64,000 nt of DNA from Granulosicoccus sp045110515 (lineage in GTDB: Bacteria; Pseudomonadota; Gammaproteobacteria; Granulosicoccales; Granulosicoccaceae), in the NCBI GenBank assembly GCA_045110515.1, contig JBGCGD010000011.1, positions 160,252-224,251 on the forward strand, in the 5' to 3' direction. Position numbers and translations under genes: made by a program. The notes under the pieces were generated by a model. The model did no database searches. It was not told the origin of the DNA and worked only from the letters and a program-made list of their open reading frames with translations. Of the stretch, positions 1 through 7,960 are shown one piece after another (position 1 is the first letter of the stretch; every line of letters starts with the position of its first letter).

Positions 1-526
1 TGATGGTACTTACCCGGTGCTCTTTGTCTCCGGGATTAATACGTTCAGGACTGTAGCCTGCAAAAAAGTCCTGATTAAATACCATTCCGGATTCGCGCTC
101 CAAAATGGGAATGCACACTTCTTCAGTAGCACCCGGGTATACCGTTGATTCATAAACAACCACAGAGTTCGCTTTCATCACCTTGCCGATTGTTTCGCTG
201 GCTTTTATTAGAGGTGTCAAATCTGGCTGTTTATGACGATTGATTGGTGTGGGTACAGTCACGATAAATACTTTGCAATCGGCGAGATCTTCCGGGTTGC
301 ATGTATAGCTGAGCTGGTTTGATTCAGCCATTTCTTCCTTAGACACTTCCAAGGTTCTATCAAAGCCTGCTTGCAACTCAGATATTCTTTCGGCGTGAAT
401 GTCGAAGCCGATGGTCGGGCTAGCTTTGCCAAATTCTGCGGCCAGTGGCAGGCCTACGTAACCTAAGCCTATTACAGCGATTTTGTCGCTAGCAGCGATA
501 GTGAACATTGAGTCGTGAGATTCCAT
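1..526 (-). CDS. Nucleotide-sugar 6-dehydrogenase (TviB/WbpA type), partial
   Basis: This is the N-terminal part of a UDP-sugar dehydrogenase; the C-terminus lies beyond the left edge. The family oxidises C6 of a UDP-hexose or UDP-HexNAc to the uronic acid with two NAD+, in the cytoplasm, to feed polysaccharide synthesis. The Rossmann signature VIGLGYVGLP near the N-terminus, the segment VTVPTPIN, then ESTVYPGATEE and GYSPERINPGD are typical of the TviB/WbpA branch, which acts on UDP-GlcNAc or UDP-GalNAc. The start is taken at 526; an internal ATG at 508 begins MFTIAAS and resembles family N-termini better, so it may be the true start. The gene points away from the export genes to its right but fits them as a precursor supplier. 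The substrate cannot be decided from this fragment. Confidence 0.85.
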   Translation of the reverse strand, partial: MESHDSMFTIAASDKIAVIGLGYVGLPLAAEFGKASPTIGFDIHAERISELQAGFDRTLEVSKEEMAESNQLSYTCNPEDLADCKVFIVTVPTPINRHKQPDLTPLIKASETIGKVMKANSVVVYESTVYPGATEEVCIPILERESGMVFNQDFFAGYSPERINPGDKEHRVSTI

Positions 527-771
527 TTTCGTAGTTGGTGAAATCATCGCTAATCAGCGATGTAATCGACGGTCGCAGATTACAAACAACAGGTTTTGCT
601 AACGTGTAGACAATTGTTTGGCGTTGTTCGGTGTACTGTTCACATCGTGAAGACTAAGGATTTGTGTTGCTAAGTTTATGCCAGATATCGGCTATTAGCT
701 TGAAAATGTGTGGGGTAGTTACCAGAAAGGGCGAGCTAGATCTCACCTCAGCGTACATTACATGACAGACG

Positions 772-795
772 TTTCGGGCACTAAATGGCCCGAAA
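772..795 (-). terminator. Hairpin after the J-domain gene
   Basis: Perfect 8-bp inverted repeat (TTTCGGGC and GCCCGAAA) with an 8-base loop, starting 10 bases past the stop codon of the leftward J-domain gene. No clear T-run follows on the minus strand, so it may be a weak terminator or a 3' stabilising stem-loop. Confidence 0.35.
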
Positions 796-804
796 TTAGT
801 CAAC

Positions 805-1407
805 TTAACGAATAAATGCGCCTTTGGTCTGACCCCGGCGGATTTCTGCTGGAGTGGGAGTGAACTCGCTCTCGGGTGCTTCTCGTAACACTTGTTGACC
901 TTTCTGTAAATTTTGCAGGTTCGCTTTTCGGTCGAGAATAAAGAACAACACGATGGTGGAAAAAATGACAAAGCAGGCGGTTAATATCCAGATGATTTTT
1001 CGTGCTGGATTAGGTTTTATGATTCTCTCGTCGATTTTGTCATCATCGCGGGAGAGTTTGTCCAAGTTTAGATTTGCTGGATCAACCTTTCCACGTGCTC
1101 CGGCATTGTTTGCTGACCCGTTCAGTTCCGCATCGGGCCTCGGGACTTCCGGTACGATATCTTGAAACGGCAAACTACCATACTGCTTGTAGAATGCCTT
1201 AAGGTGGTTATATGACTTGTTAAGCGCAATAAACTGTTTTTGTGCATGTATTCGTTCTCGCGGCTTATCAGAGTATTTATCAGGATGCCATATATGCACG
1301 AGCTTACGATAATGAAGTCGCGCGGTTTTCCAATCGGCTGTGTTTTCCAGGCGCAGATTGGCGTAATCTGCGTTGAAGTCGTTAGGGCCGTCGGTGTGTT
1401 CGTTCAT
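805..1407 (-). CDS. Membrane-anchored J-domain protein
   Basis: A 200-residue protein with an N-terminal J-domain (about residues 12-75) that carries the HPDK loop at 41-44, the site that stimulates DnaK ATPase activity. A linker rich in charged and small residues follows, then one hydrophobic segment at about 138-158 and a short polar tail. This is a J-domain tethered to the inner membrane. It lacks the Gly/Phe and zinc-finger regions of DnaJ and is not a DjlA, whose membrane segment is N-terminal. The ATG at 1407 is preferred; a GTG at 1434 would add nine residues. It is divergent from the polysaccharide export genes and near the sugar dehydrogenase, so a role in assembling envelope or export proteins is possible but only inferred. 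Confidence 0.75.
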   Translation of the reverse strand: MNEHTDGPNDFNADYANLRLENTADWKTARLHYRKLVHIWHPDKYSDKPRERIHAQKQFIALNKSYNHLKAFYKQYGSLPFQDIVPEVPRPDAELNGSANNAGARGKVDPANLNLDKLSRDDDKIDERIIKPNPARKIIWILTACFVIFSTIVLFFILDRKANLQNLQKGQQVLREAPESEFTPTPAEIRRGQTKGAFIR

Positions 1408-1701
1408 CGTGGTCAGCTTACCGTCCGTTAACACTACAAATCGATAGATCTAGGGATAATTAGCTCGATGATACTAAGCTAACCAGCCATCTCAATAGAC
1501 ATACCCTGCATTATCTACAGTTTTTAACGGCAGGGCTGAGCATTAAAATTGCATTTGTTTAACATGCTAGCGTTATATCAAGTGTTGCCGCAATTAGCCG
1601 CTAGCAGTATTCAGATAAAATTTCAGATTTGCTACGCGTCAGCATTTGTGACGGATTTCAAATTTTGAGTCAGTTCGGGTGTCTTGGAGGCCAACAGTTT
1701 A

Positions 1702-2325
1702 ATGAACGCTCTGCGTATTTTCATATTACTAGCTGTATGCACGCTGACCGCATGTGTGGGAACTCGTGGGCCTGTAAGCGAAGGCCAGCGACCGCCGGAG
1801 ATCTCGCGCAGCCAAACACCCCAGTTCCGCCTGGGTACCGGCGATGTAATCAGCGTTAGTGTGTGGAAAAACCCGGATTTGTCCGCACGAGTGCCGGTTC
1901 GTCCTGATGGATATGTGTCCTTGCCACTGGTCGGAGAGGTTATCGCCGGCGGTAGAACCCCGGTGGAGATTGCAGCGGACATAGAGCGGAAGTTAACTCA
2001 GTTTATTCGCACACCAAAGGTTTCGGTCATTGTTGAGGAGATCCCGAGTGCTGAATTTCAAAATCGGGTTCGTGTTGTTGGTGGTGTCGCCGATCCCAAG
2101 TCCATCTCTCACCGGGACGGCATGACAATCATAGATCTTGTGTTGGAGGCGGGTGGCGTAAACGAATTTGCCTCACCGAACGCTGCAAAACTCTACAGAA
2201 CAATAGACGGTGTGGCCCGTGTATTTGATGTTTTTTTAGCGGACATTTTAATCAAGGGACTGCTGGATACAAACTACCCGTTGATGCCAGGTGATGTAAT
2301 CACTGTTCCAGAACGTCGTTTTTAA
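1702..2325 (+). CDS. Polysaccharide export outer-membrane lipoprotein (Wza/EpsD-like)
   Basis: A 207-residue lipoprotein of the Wza family, the outer-membrane exit channel for capsule or exopolysaccharide. The N-terminus is a short signal peptide ending in the lipobox LTAC with Cys18. After it come the poly_export (PES) domain, starting around RLGTGDVISVSVWKNPDLS, and an SLBB-type segment with VRVVGGVADPKS; the protein ends near PGDVITVPERRF. It is much shorter than E. coli Wza (about 380 residues), as is usual in exosortase-associated loci. The ATG at 1702 is chosen because GGAGG lies at 1686-1690, 11 bases upstream, and because the lipobox then sits correctly. It opens the rightward run and is followed 67 bp later by the chain-length gene. 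Confidence 0.9.
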   Translation: MNALRIFILLAVCTLTACVGTRGPVSEGQRPPEISRSQTPQFRLGTGDVISVSVWKNPDLSARVPVRPDGYVSLPLVGEVIAGGRTPVEIAADIERKLTQFIRTPKVSVIVEEIPSAEFQNRVRVVGGVADPKSISHRDGMTIIDLVLEAGGVNEFASPNAAKLYRTIDGVARVFDVFLADILIKGLLDTNYPLMPGDVITVPERRF

Positions 2326-2392
2326 AATAAACGCAAGCCAACAGGCGCTGTTTCTGAATCACGCGTACCTAGTTTAATGAAGCCCGAAGTAT

Positions 2393-3982
2393 ATGAACAA
2401 TATAACGCTTGACGAGATGTTGCCACTCCTAAGGAGGGAGGCGCTGGCGCGTAGCGGAACGCTTTTAGCAATCTTTATCGGTATCAATCTTGTATTTATG
2501 GCCGTCGGTCTTGTGTGGGAGAAAAAATATACATCCTCAGTACAGTTGTATGTCGATGATAGGAATTTGGTCGACCCTCATTTGGTAGGTCCCCTTTTAT
2601 CTACCGCTAAAACGGCAGACAGAAATGCGGTCAAGGTGGCAAAACAAGAGCTTTTTTCAGTTGATATTCTTGATACCGTACTCGATGAAGTCGGCTTTGC
2701 CGACGAAACTACGACACCGATAGAAAGAGAAGAACTAAGGGACGATCTCATCGACGCGACTAAGGTTTCAAACATAAGCAACCAATTGCTAGAGTTTTCT
2801 TTTTGGAACCCAGACCCAACTGTCGCCTTTAAAACGACAAGTCTCTATGCCGAATTATTTCTGAAGAAAACCATGGATTCGACAAACGTCGAAACCACAG
2901 AGGCGTTTGAGTTCATCCTAGATCAAGTTGCAACGTACCGTACCCGACTAGAAGATGCAGAGCGCCGCCTCGAAGTTTTTAGAACCCAGAATCCCGGTGT
3001 CATCACACTTGAAGGTGGAAACGTCAATGCACGAATTATCGAGCTCCAACGTGACTACGAGCAAACCACGTTACTCTTTGCTCAAGTAGATCAGTCTCGA
3101 AGTACTCTAGAGGCCGAGCTCGCTAACGAATCTTCCACGATTGCCCGCGATTTTCAGGTTGGACAAGCTCAAGATCAGATCGCTTCGCTACAGGCGCAAA
3201 TTGATGTCCTCAAGCTGTCGTATACGGACGATTACCCGGACATCATCCGCCTTAGGCAGCAGATTGAAGATATCAAAATATCAGCAGCAGAAAGACTCCG
3301 AGTTGCCAGTGAGCAAGGGCCAGCGACGGCTGCATTTAGTGTGGGTGGGCAGGCGTATTCAGGCGCTGCAAACCTCAGTCCGGTTTATCAACAACTAAGA
3401 AGTGATTTGGCCCGAGCATCTGCTGAGGCTGATTCTCTGAAATCCAGACTTCGGCAAATCGAGGTGCTGATCAATAATGAGATTGCGCGTTCTGAAACAT
3501 CTGCTCAGGCGGAGAGAAAGCTCAATGAACTAACTCGTGACTATGAAATTAATAAAGAAATCTACGAGGGGCTTTTGAAGAAGCAGGAGAGTGCTCGAAT
3601 CACTATGACACTGGGTAATGAGCAACAAGGTGTCTTGTATCGTATTCAACAGAAAGCTAATTTCCCGGTGCGGCCCTCTGGACTGCGTTTCGTGTATATC
3701 GTTTTTCTGGGTTTACTCTTAGCCAGCGCTTTGCCGTTTGTCTACCTTGTTATGTTCCTTAAATTAGATCCCAGAATCCGCACGGGATCAGCGATCACCG
3801 ATTTATTGGAACTGCCTTTGCTTACGGTTGTTCCTCATATGAGATCTCCAAAAGAAACTGATCCGTTTTTCCGACGTCCGTCAGCTTTGTTAGCTGCCGT
3901 TGCGGGGGTCTGCGCGATGTATGTGCTCGTTTTCCTAATCAAGCTGGCGATTGAGCTGGCTACGTCCGGGAGTATTTCATGA
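2393..3982 (+). CDS. Polysaccharide chain-length determinant (Wzz/GNVR family)
   Basis: A 529-residue inner-membrane co-polymerase that sets polymer length and links the polymerase to the outer-membrane channel. One membrane segment lies at about residues 22-42. A long periplasmic part with coiled-coil stretches (about 175-300 and 330-400) follows, then a GNVR-type region with the tail NFPVRPSGLRFVYIVF entering a second membrane segment near 440. A third hydrophobic segment lies close to the C-terminus (about 500-520). There is no fused kinase domain; the kinase-like protein is encoded next and overlaps by four bases (ATGA). Length and layout match the XrtA-associated chain-length family (TIGR03007-like), judged by eye. 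Confidence 0.85.
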   Translation: MNNITLDEMLPLLRREALARSGTLLAIFIGINLVFMAVGLVWEKKYTSSVQLYVDDRNLVDPHLVGPLLSTAKTADRNAVKVAKQELFSVDILDTVLDEVGFADETTTPIEREELRDDLIDATKVSNISNQLLEFSFWNPDPTVAFKTTSLYAELFLKKTMDSTNVETTEAFEFILDQVATYRTRLEDAERRLEVFRTQNPGVITLEGGNVNARIIELQRDYEQTTLLFAQVDQSRSTLEAELANESSTIARDFQVGQAQDQIASLQAQIDVLKLSYTDDYPDIIRLRQQIEDIKISAAERLRVASEQGPATAAFSVGGQAYSGAANLSPVYQQLRSDLARASAEADSLKSRLRQIEVLINNEIARSETSAQAERKLNELTRDYEINKEIYEGLLKKQESARITMTLGNEQQGVLYRIQQKANFPVRPSGLRFVYIVFLGLLLASALPFVYLVMFLKLDPRIRTGSAITDLLELPLLTVVPHMRSPKETDPFFRRPSALLAAVAGVCAMYVLVFLIKLAIELATSGSIS

Positions 3983-4854
3983 GCCGCGACCACCCAAAGG
4001 CAGCTAACATTCGTTCTATGCTTAATCAAATGCCGGGCAAGTCTGCTCGGCGTGCGATGAAAGGAGGGAATTCGTTACCGGTGCCGCGTGCTGAAAAACA
4101 GCGCTACAGCACTGGGCTTCAGGCTGCAAATGACAATGTTAGTTTGGCCGATAGGGCTCGTGCTGACATCGCTAACATGCAAGATGAGAAGTTGTTTAGC
4201 GATAGACAGCTGGATCTGCTGGGAATCATTCACCCGCGTTCTAAAAACACTGCCATGGTTGACTCGATGCGTCAACTCCGGACAAAACTTTACAGCCTTA
4301 TGCCGGAAGGTAATTTTAGCGTTTTGATTAGCTCAGTGGTTCCGGGAGGTGGCGGCAGTTTTGTCAGTTTAAACCTGGCAGCTACCATTGCATTCGATAA
4401 GGCGCGCACTGCCATGTTAGTTGAAGCTAACCTTCATACACCTATTCTTCATAAGCTCATGAAGCTAATCGGTCAGGAACATTCCGCGGGCTTACTGGAA
4501 TATCTAGAACGCCCCGAGCTTGGCGTTGAGCATATCGTGAATCCCAGTGGTATACCTCGGATGCGTTGCATACCTATTGGAAGTCATCGGGAAATCAGTG
4601 CCGAACATTTTACGAGTGCGCGTTACAAGCAATTTATGCTTGATATCAAAGAGAGGTATGACAATCGATTTGTCATTGTGGATGGTCCATCAATGACAAC
4701 ATCTGCAGATGCGCGAATCTTGTCTGAAATTTGTGATTTTACTGTGCTTGTTGTTCCGTACGGCGGCATTACGCCGGGCACTCTCGATTCCATCATCGAT
4801 GAAATTGATGAGAGGCGCTTGGCAGGTATTGTAATAAATAATGAGCCAGTTTGA
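3979..4854 (+). CDS. BY-kinase-like ATPase with degenerate nucleotide-binding motifs
   Basis: A 291-residue cytoplasmic protein of the Wzc/CpsD tyrosine-kinase fold, placed as usual after the chain-length gene and overlapping it by four bases. The fold is recognisable from ISSVVPGGGGSFVSLNLA, FVIVDGPS and the final LAGIVINN. However, the Walker A lysine is missing: the motif reads P122-G-G-G-G126-S127, with Gly where Lys is expected. The Walker A' motif reads MLVEANLH (E149, N151) instead of the usual two aspartates. No tyrosine cluster follows at the C-terminus. It is therefore probably a non-catalytic partner of the export complex rather than an active autokinase. The first 90 residues are polar and basic and could not be assigned to a domain. 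Confidence 0.75.
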   Translation: MSRDHPKAANIRSMLNQMPGKSARRAMKGGNSLPVPRAEKQRYSTGLQAANDNVSLADRARADIANMQDEKLFSDRQLDLLGIIHPRSKNTAMVDSMRQLRTKLYSLMPEGNFSVLISSVVPGGGGSFVSLNLAATIAFDKARTAMLVEANLHTPILHKLMKLIGQEHSAGLLEYLERPELGVEHIVNPSGIPRMRCIPIGSHREISAEHFTSARYKQFMLDIKERYDNRFVIVDGPSMTTSADARILSEICDFTVLVVPYGGITPGTLDSIIDEIDERRLAGIVINNEPV

Positions 4855-4894
4855 GCCCAGCAAATACATATCGCTTTTAAGAGTGCTTGCTCCC

Positions 4895-6364
4895 ATGGCG
4901 AAGAAGTTAATTCGAAGAGTTACCAAACTGATGGTAGTGCTCGCGATGGGCGCGTCTTGGGGGTCGGCCGCCGCCTTGGAGTTGGGTATCGAAGGGTTCC
5001 TCGGTTATGAATCCCAACAGAATATCAATGACTCCACGATAGACGGCGAGTTGGCAGTGGAACCTAAAGTTCTCAATAGTGTTATCAGCGTTTTTGGCGA
5101 ACAGCGTGGCAGGATATTACGTGCTGATTTCTCAGGAGAGCTTGAAACTGAGAGTGATCTTGAGGATGAGAATTACAACGTTGCCACAGTCACTCGTTTT
5201 GCCGGAGCAGGTGAGTTATCCATTACACCCAGAGCGTTCCGCTGGTACTTCGGTGACGTACTTGCAGCTGTTCGCAATCCTGATGCTTTTCGAATTGCAG
5301 ACGATATCAATGAAAACTCTATCAACCTGTTTGTAACCGGCCCCACCTTTGAGTCGGTTACTGAAGGTGTTAGTGCAACTGAAGCCCGATTGTTTTATCT
5401 ACATCAATCTCAGGATGGTGAAGAACCGCAGTCAATTTATAATTTTAGTGTTCGACATCAATGGGATGCCTCGGTAAGCAGTTTCTACGGCGTCAGATTT
5501 AACGATATTTATACCGCCGTTGCAGAAGATCCCAATTTTAATCCGGCTCTGGGTGAAGCGCCTGACGGGGACTTTAACAGAATGACGCTGGCTGTTTTTA
5601 GCAACCGTACCAGAGGATCTTCTGAGTTTTACGGTGAGCTAGGTGCTACACGATATGACACTGATACCGAATCAATTACCGGTTTAGCTGCAGGCTTGCG
5701 GTATACGAGAATACTGGGCCCCAGAACGACGTTTGATACGGGTATCACACATACCTTAAACGATCAGACTCTGAATACTATCGAAGCATTGTTGATCAAT
5801 GATGGTGATGATGCGGGATTACAGCCGGAGGTGGACGGAATATTTGCGGAAACCCGAATTGATGCGCGCTATCAACTCGAATTGCCGCGATCACGATTTG
5901 AATTCATCGTAGGCTTGGCCCAATTGGGCTACAAGGCGCTAACCGGCGATGCCGCTATTTTTCTAGCGGTGGATGGTGAAGACCAGAACCAAGGAACCGT
6001 AACCGCCGTGTATTCGAAAGAACTCAGCCCGCGATGGGAGGCCTCTTTATCAGGAGTGTTCGAACGCTCGGAGTATGTTAATCGAGAAGATAGGTCTGAT
6101 GCGGCTCTGATTACAGGCGTTTTGGGTTACACGCTGACGCGTTCTTTAGATTTAGAAATTTCCTTGGTTTACGATGCCGGAGAAGGCTTAAGAACCCGGT
6201 TTAATCGTGTTGTTGATCCTTCAGCGGAAAGCGGATTTAGCATCGTCCGCGATGAGTTCGAAACTGACGAAAGCTTAACACGGGCGTCAATTGGCATTCG
6301 TTGGGCCCCTCCGACAAGAGCCTCGCGGGATTTAACCTTGCGGCTTAATTCATTAATGCAGTGA
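4895..6364 (+). CDS. Outer-membrane beta-barrel protein of the exopolysaccharide locus
   Basis: A 489-residue exported protein. With the start at 4895 it has a clear signal peptide: MAKKLIRR, a hydrophobic core, and a likely cut after GSAAA. The rest alternates polar and hydrophobic residues as in transmembrane beta-strands, with repeated segments such as YGVRFND, FYGELGATRYD and LEISLVYDAG. It ends with a strand before the stop. Size and position match the TIGR03016-type outer-membrane protein found in exosortase-associated exopolysaccharide loci, perhaps a porin-like part of the export apparatus. An in-frame ATG at 4841 overlaps the previous gene but would place 18 residues before the signal peptide, so it is less likely. 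No catalytic motif is visible. Confidence 0.75.
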   Translation: MAKKLIRRVTKLMVVLAMGASWGSAAALELGIEGFLGYESQQNINDSTIDGELAVEPKVLNSVISVFGEQRGRILRADFSGELETESDLEDENYNVATVTRFAGAGELSITPRAFRWYFGDVLAAVRNPDAFRIADDINENSINLFVTGPTFESVTEGVSATEARLFYLHQSQDGEEPQSIYNFSVRHQWDASVSSFYGVRFNDIYTAVAEDPNFNPALGEAPDGDFNRMTLAVFSNRTRGSSEFYGELGATRYDTDTESITGLAAGLRYTRILGPRTTFDTGITHTLNDQTLNTIEALLINDGDDAGLQPEVDGIFAETRIDARYQLELPRSRFEFIVGLAQLGYKALTGDAAIFLAVDGEDQNQGTVTAVYSKELSPRWEASLSGVFERSEYVNREDRSDAALITGVLGYTLTRSLDLEISLVYDAGEGLRTRFNRVVDPSAESGFSIVRDEFETDESLTRASIGIRWAPPTRASRDLTLRLNSLMQ

Positions 6365-6514
6365 TATAGAAACGAATAGGGAATATTGCATTTGCAGCTA
6401 AGCCATTGTTACTTACTGCATTCGAATGGGTGGTAAACATGTTGTGTCAAGTTAGTCCAAATAGTTTTTTTAAAATCCAGTTACTAGCTATGTTGTTTTT
6501 ACCGGAAAGTGAAC

Positions 6515-7732
6515 ATGCAATTCCAATCTAGCGAAAATTCGATGGGTGATTCGTCGCTGAGCGGTGATTTGAAAGGCTTCCCGCAAAGCGATAGCCATCA
6601 GGAGCCACGTTTGGATGGCTTGCGCATTCTCTTTGCTGTCGAGAGCACATTCCCTGGGCCAGGTGGCGCGGAAGCGCAAGCACTCAAACTGGCGGTAGTA
6701 ATGCGAGATCGCGGTGCGTATGTTGAGTTTGTCACTCCCAGAGTGTCAGCAAGTCAACCGCTTGAAGAAGTCTTCAAAGATTTTACCGTAAAGCGAGTGG
6801 ATTACCCCCACATTCGTTGGATAGGTCCCCTGTTTTTGATGGTAGGTTTCGCGCGTTATTTACGTGCTAATGCAGAACGGTTCGATGCTGTGCACGTGCA
6901 TATAACCTACCTTATGGCCGCAACTGCAGGTTTTGTCCGATCTAAAACTGGCATTCCAGTAACGACTAAGATTTCTGGTTTTTATGAATTTGAAGGTGGG
7001 GTACTGGATCAAAGTAAAAAATATAGTCCACTTAATTTCTTTTTGAGACGTGGGCTGCGACAAGTGGATTTCGTACAAGCCATCAGTGAGCAGACGCGCG
7101 AAAAACTATTGGCTGCAGATTTCCGTGATAAACAAATTTGCTTTATCCCTAACGGAGTTGATGTTGGTGTAGACCCGCTTCCCCGACAGGCTGATGATAC
7201 GCACATCCTGGGCTATTGCGGTCGCCTGCGGGAGGTCAAAGGTGTTCATGTCCTCTTCGATGCTGTGGCTGAAATTTTAAAACGCCGTCCGAATGAAAAA
7301 ATCAGGGTTATCATTGCGGGTGCTGGGACAAGTCAGGAAGATTTACTGGCTCAAGTAGATCGGCTAAATATCGGTGAGTATGTGGAATGGCTTGGGCTTA
7401 TTGAAGATACTCAGTCATTCTTCAGATCGGTCGATATATGCGTGCAGCCTTCATTTGCAGAAGGGTTACCCAATACTGTTATGGAAGCCATGGTTGAGCA
7501 GAAGCCAGTTGTAGCATCGGACATTGGTGGTAACAACGACCTAGTGACTCATGGCGTCACGGGCCTTAGTTTTCCAGCCGGCGATGCAGTGCAACTGGCA
7601 GATCAACTGTTGTATCTGATCGACAACCATGACGTGAAGAATTCATTGGCGTTGGCGGGGCGACAGTTGATTGAAGAACGCTACGACATAGAAAAGGTTG
7701 TTACAAAACTGGCGGAACTTTATCGTGACTAA
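6515..7732 (+). CDS. Glycosyltransferase family 4
   Basis: A 405-residue GT-B glycosyltransferase that would add a sugar to a lipid-linked exopolysaccharide precursor at the cytoplasmic face of the membrane. The N-terminal domain begins LRILFAVESTFPGPGGAEAQ, the usual acceptor-side glycine loop of GT4. The C-terminal domain holds FIPNGVD, GYCGRLREVKGVHVL and the donor-binding block QPSFAEGLPNTVMEAM with the E-x7-E pair. The ATG at 6515 is preferred over a GTG at 6509 because GGAAAG at 6504-6509 gives good spacing only to the ATG. About 150 bp separate it from the beta-barrel gene, so it may have its own promoter. The first 35 residues are polar and not part of the fold. Donor and acceptor are unknown. 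Confidence 0.9.
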   Translation: MQFQSSENSMGDSSLSGDLKGFPQSDSHQEPRLDGLRILFAVESTFPGPGGAEAQALKLAVVMRDRGAYVEFVTPRVSASQPLEEVFKDFTVKRVDYPHIRWIGPLFLMVGFARYLRANAERFDAVHVHITYLMAATAGFVRSKTGIPVTTKISGFYEFEGGVLDQSKKYSPLNFFLRRGLRQVDFVQAISEQTREKLLAADFRDKQICFIPNGVDVGVDPLPRQADDTHILGYCGRLREVKGVHVLFDAVAEILKRRPNEKIRVIIAGAGTSQEDLLAQVDRLNIGEYVEWLGLIEDTQSFFRSVDICVQPSFAEGLPNTVMEAMVEQKPVVASDIGGNNDLVTHGVTGLSFPAGDAVQLADQLLYLIDNHDVKNSLALAGRQLIEERYDIEKVVTKLAELYRD

Positions 7733-7931
7733 AGCTAACAATATCCTCGTAATGCTATCGATCGATACGGAGTGTGATCATGACGTAAACGGGTTTTCGT
7801 CTAATAATAAAGTCGGTGGCGTGCTGACTTGCCTCGTAGAGCTCATGCAGTGTGAATTCGGGTGGCATGGTGAAGCGGTTGCAAGACGTGCAACTACCTT
7901 AGATCTTAACAACGCGTTTCGAGTTAGTTAG
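7725..7931 (+). pseudogene. Possible remnant of a polysaccharide deacetylase gene
   Basis: A 68-codon reading frame that starts at a GTG overlapping the stop of the glycosyltransferase gene by eight bases, a coupled-start arrangement. Its first residues, NNILVMLSIDTECDHD, resemble the opening of polysaccharide deacetylase-like proteins, where an SxDxE motif starts the catalytic domain. After about residue 22 the resemblance stops, and the frame ends without the TFDDG or histidine motifs. I read it as the 5' end of a deleted or rearranged gene in the locus. It could instead be a short free-standing protein of unknown role. Confidence 0.4.
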
Positions 7932-7960
7932 ATTGAAATGAACCACATCGAGCCGACAAT

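Noticed and set aside
654..971. Leftward reading frame of 105 codons overlapping the J-domain gene
   Set aside because: Overlaps the real gene in another frame, has a Cys/Ser-rich, biased composition and no ribosome-binding site.
1565..1606. Inverted repeat TGCTAGC and GCTAGCA upstream of the export lipoprotein gene
   Set aside because: Arms of 7 bp, 28 bases apart, are expected by chance in AT-balanced DNA; no promoter boxes nearby support an operator.
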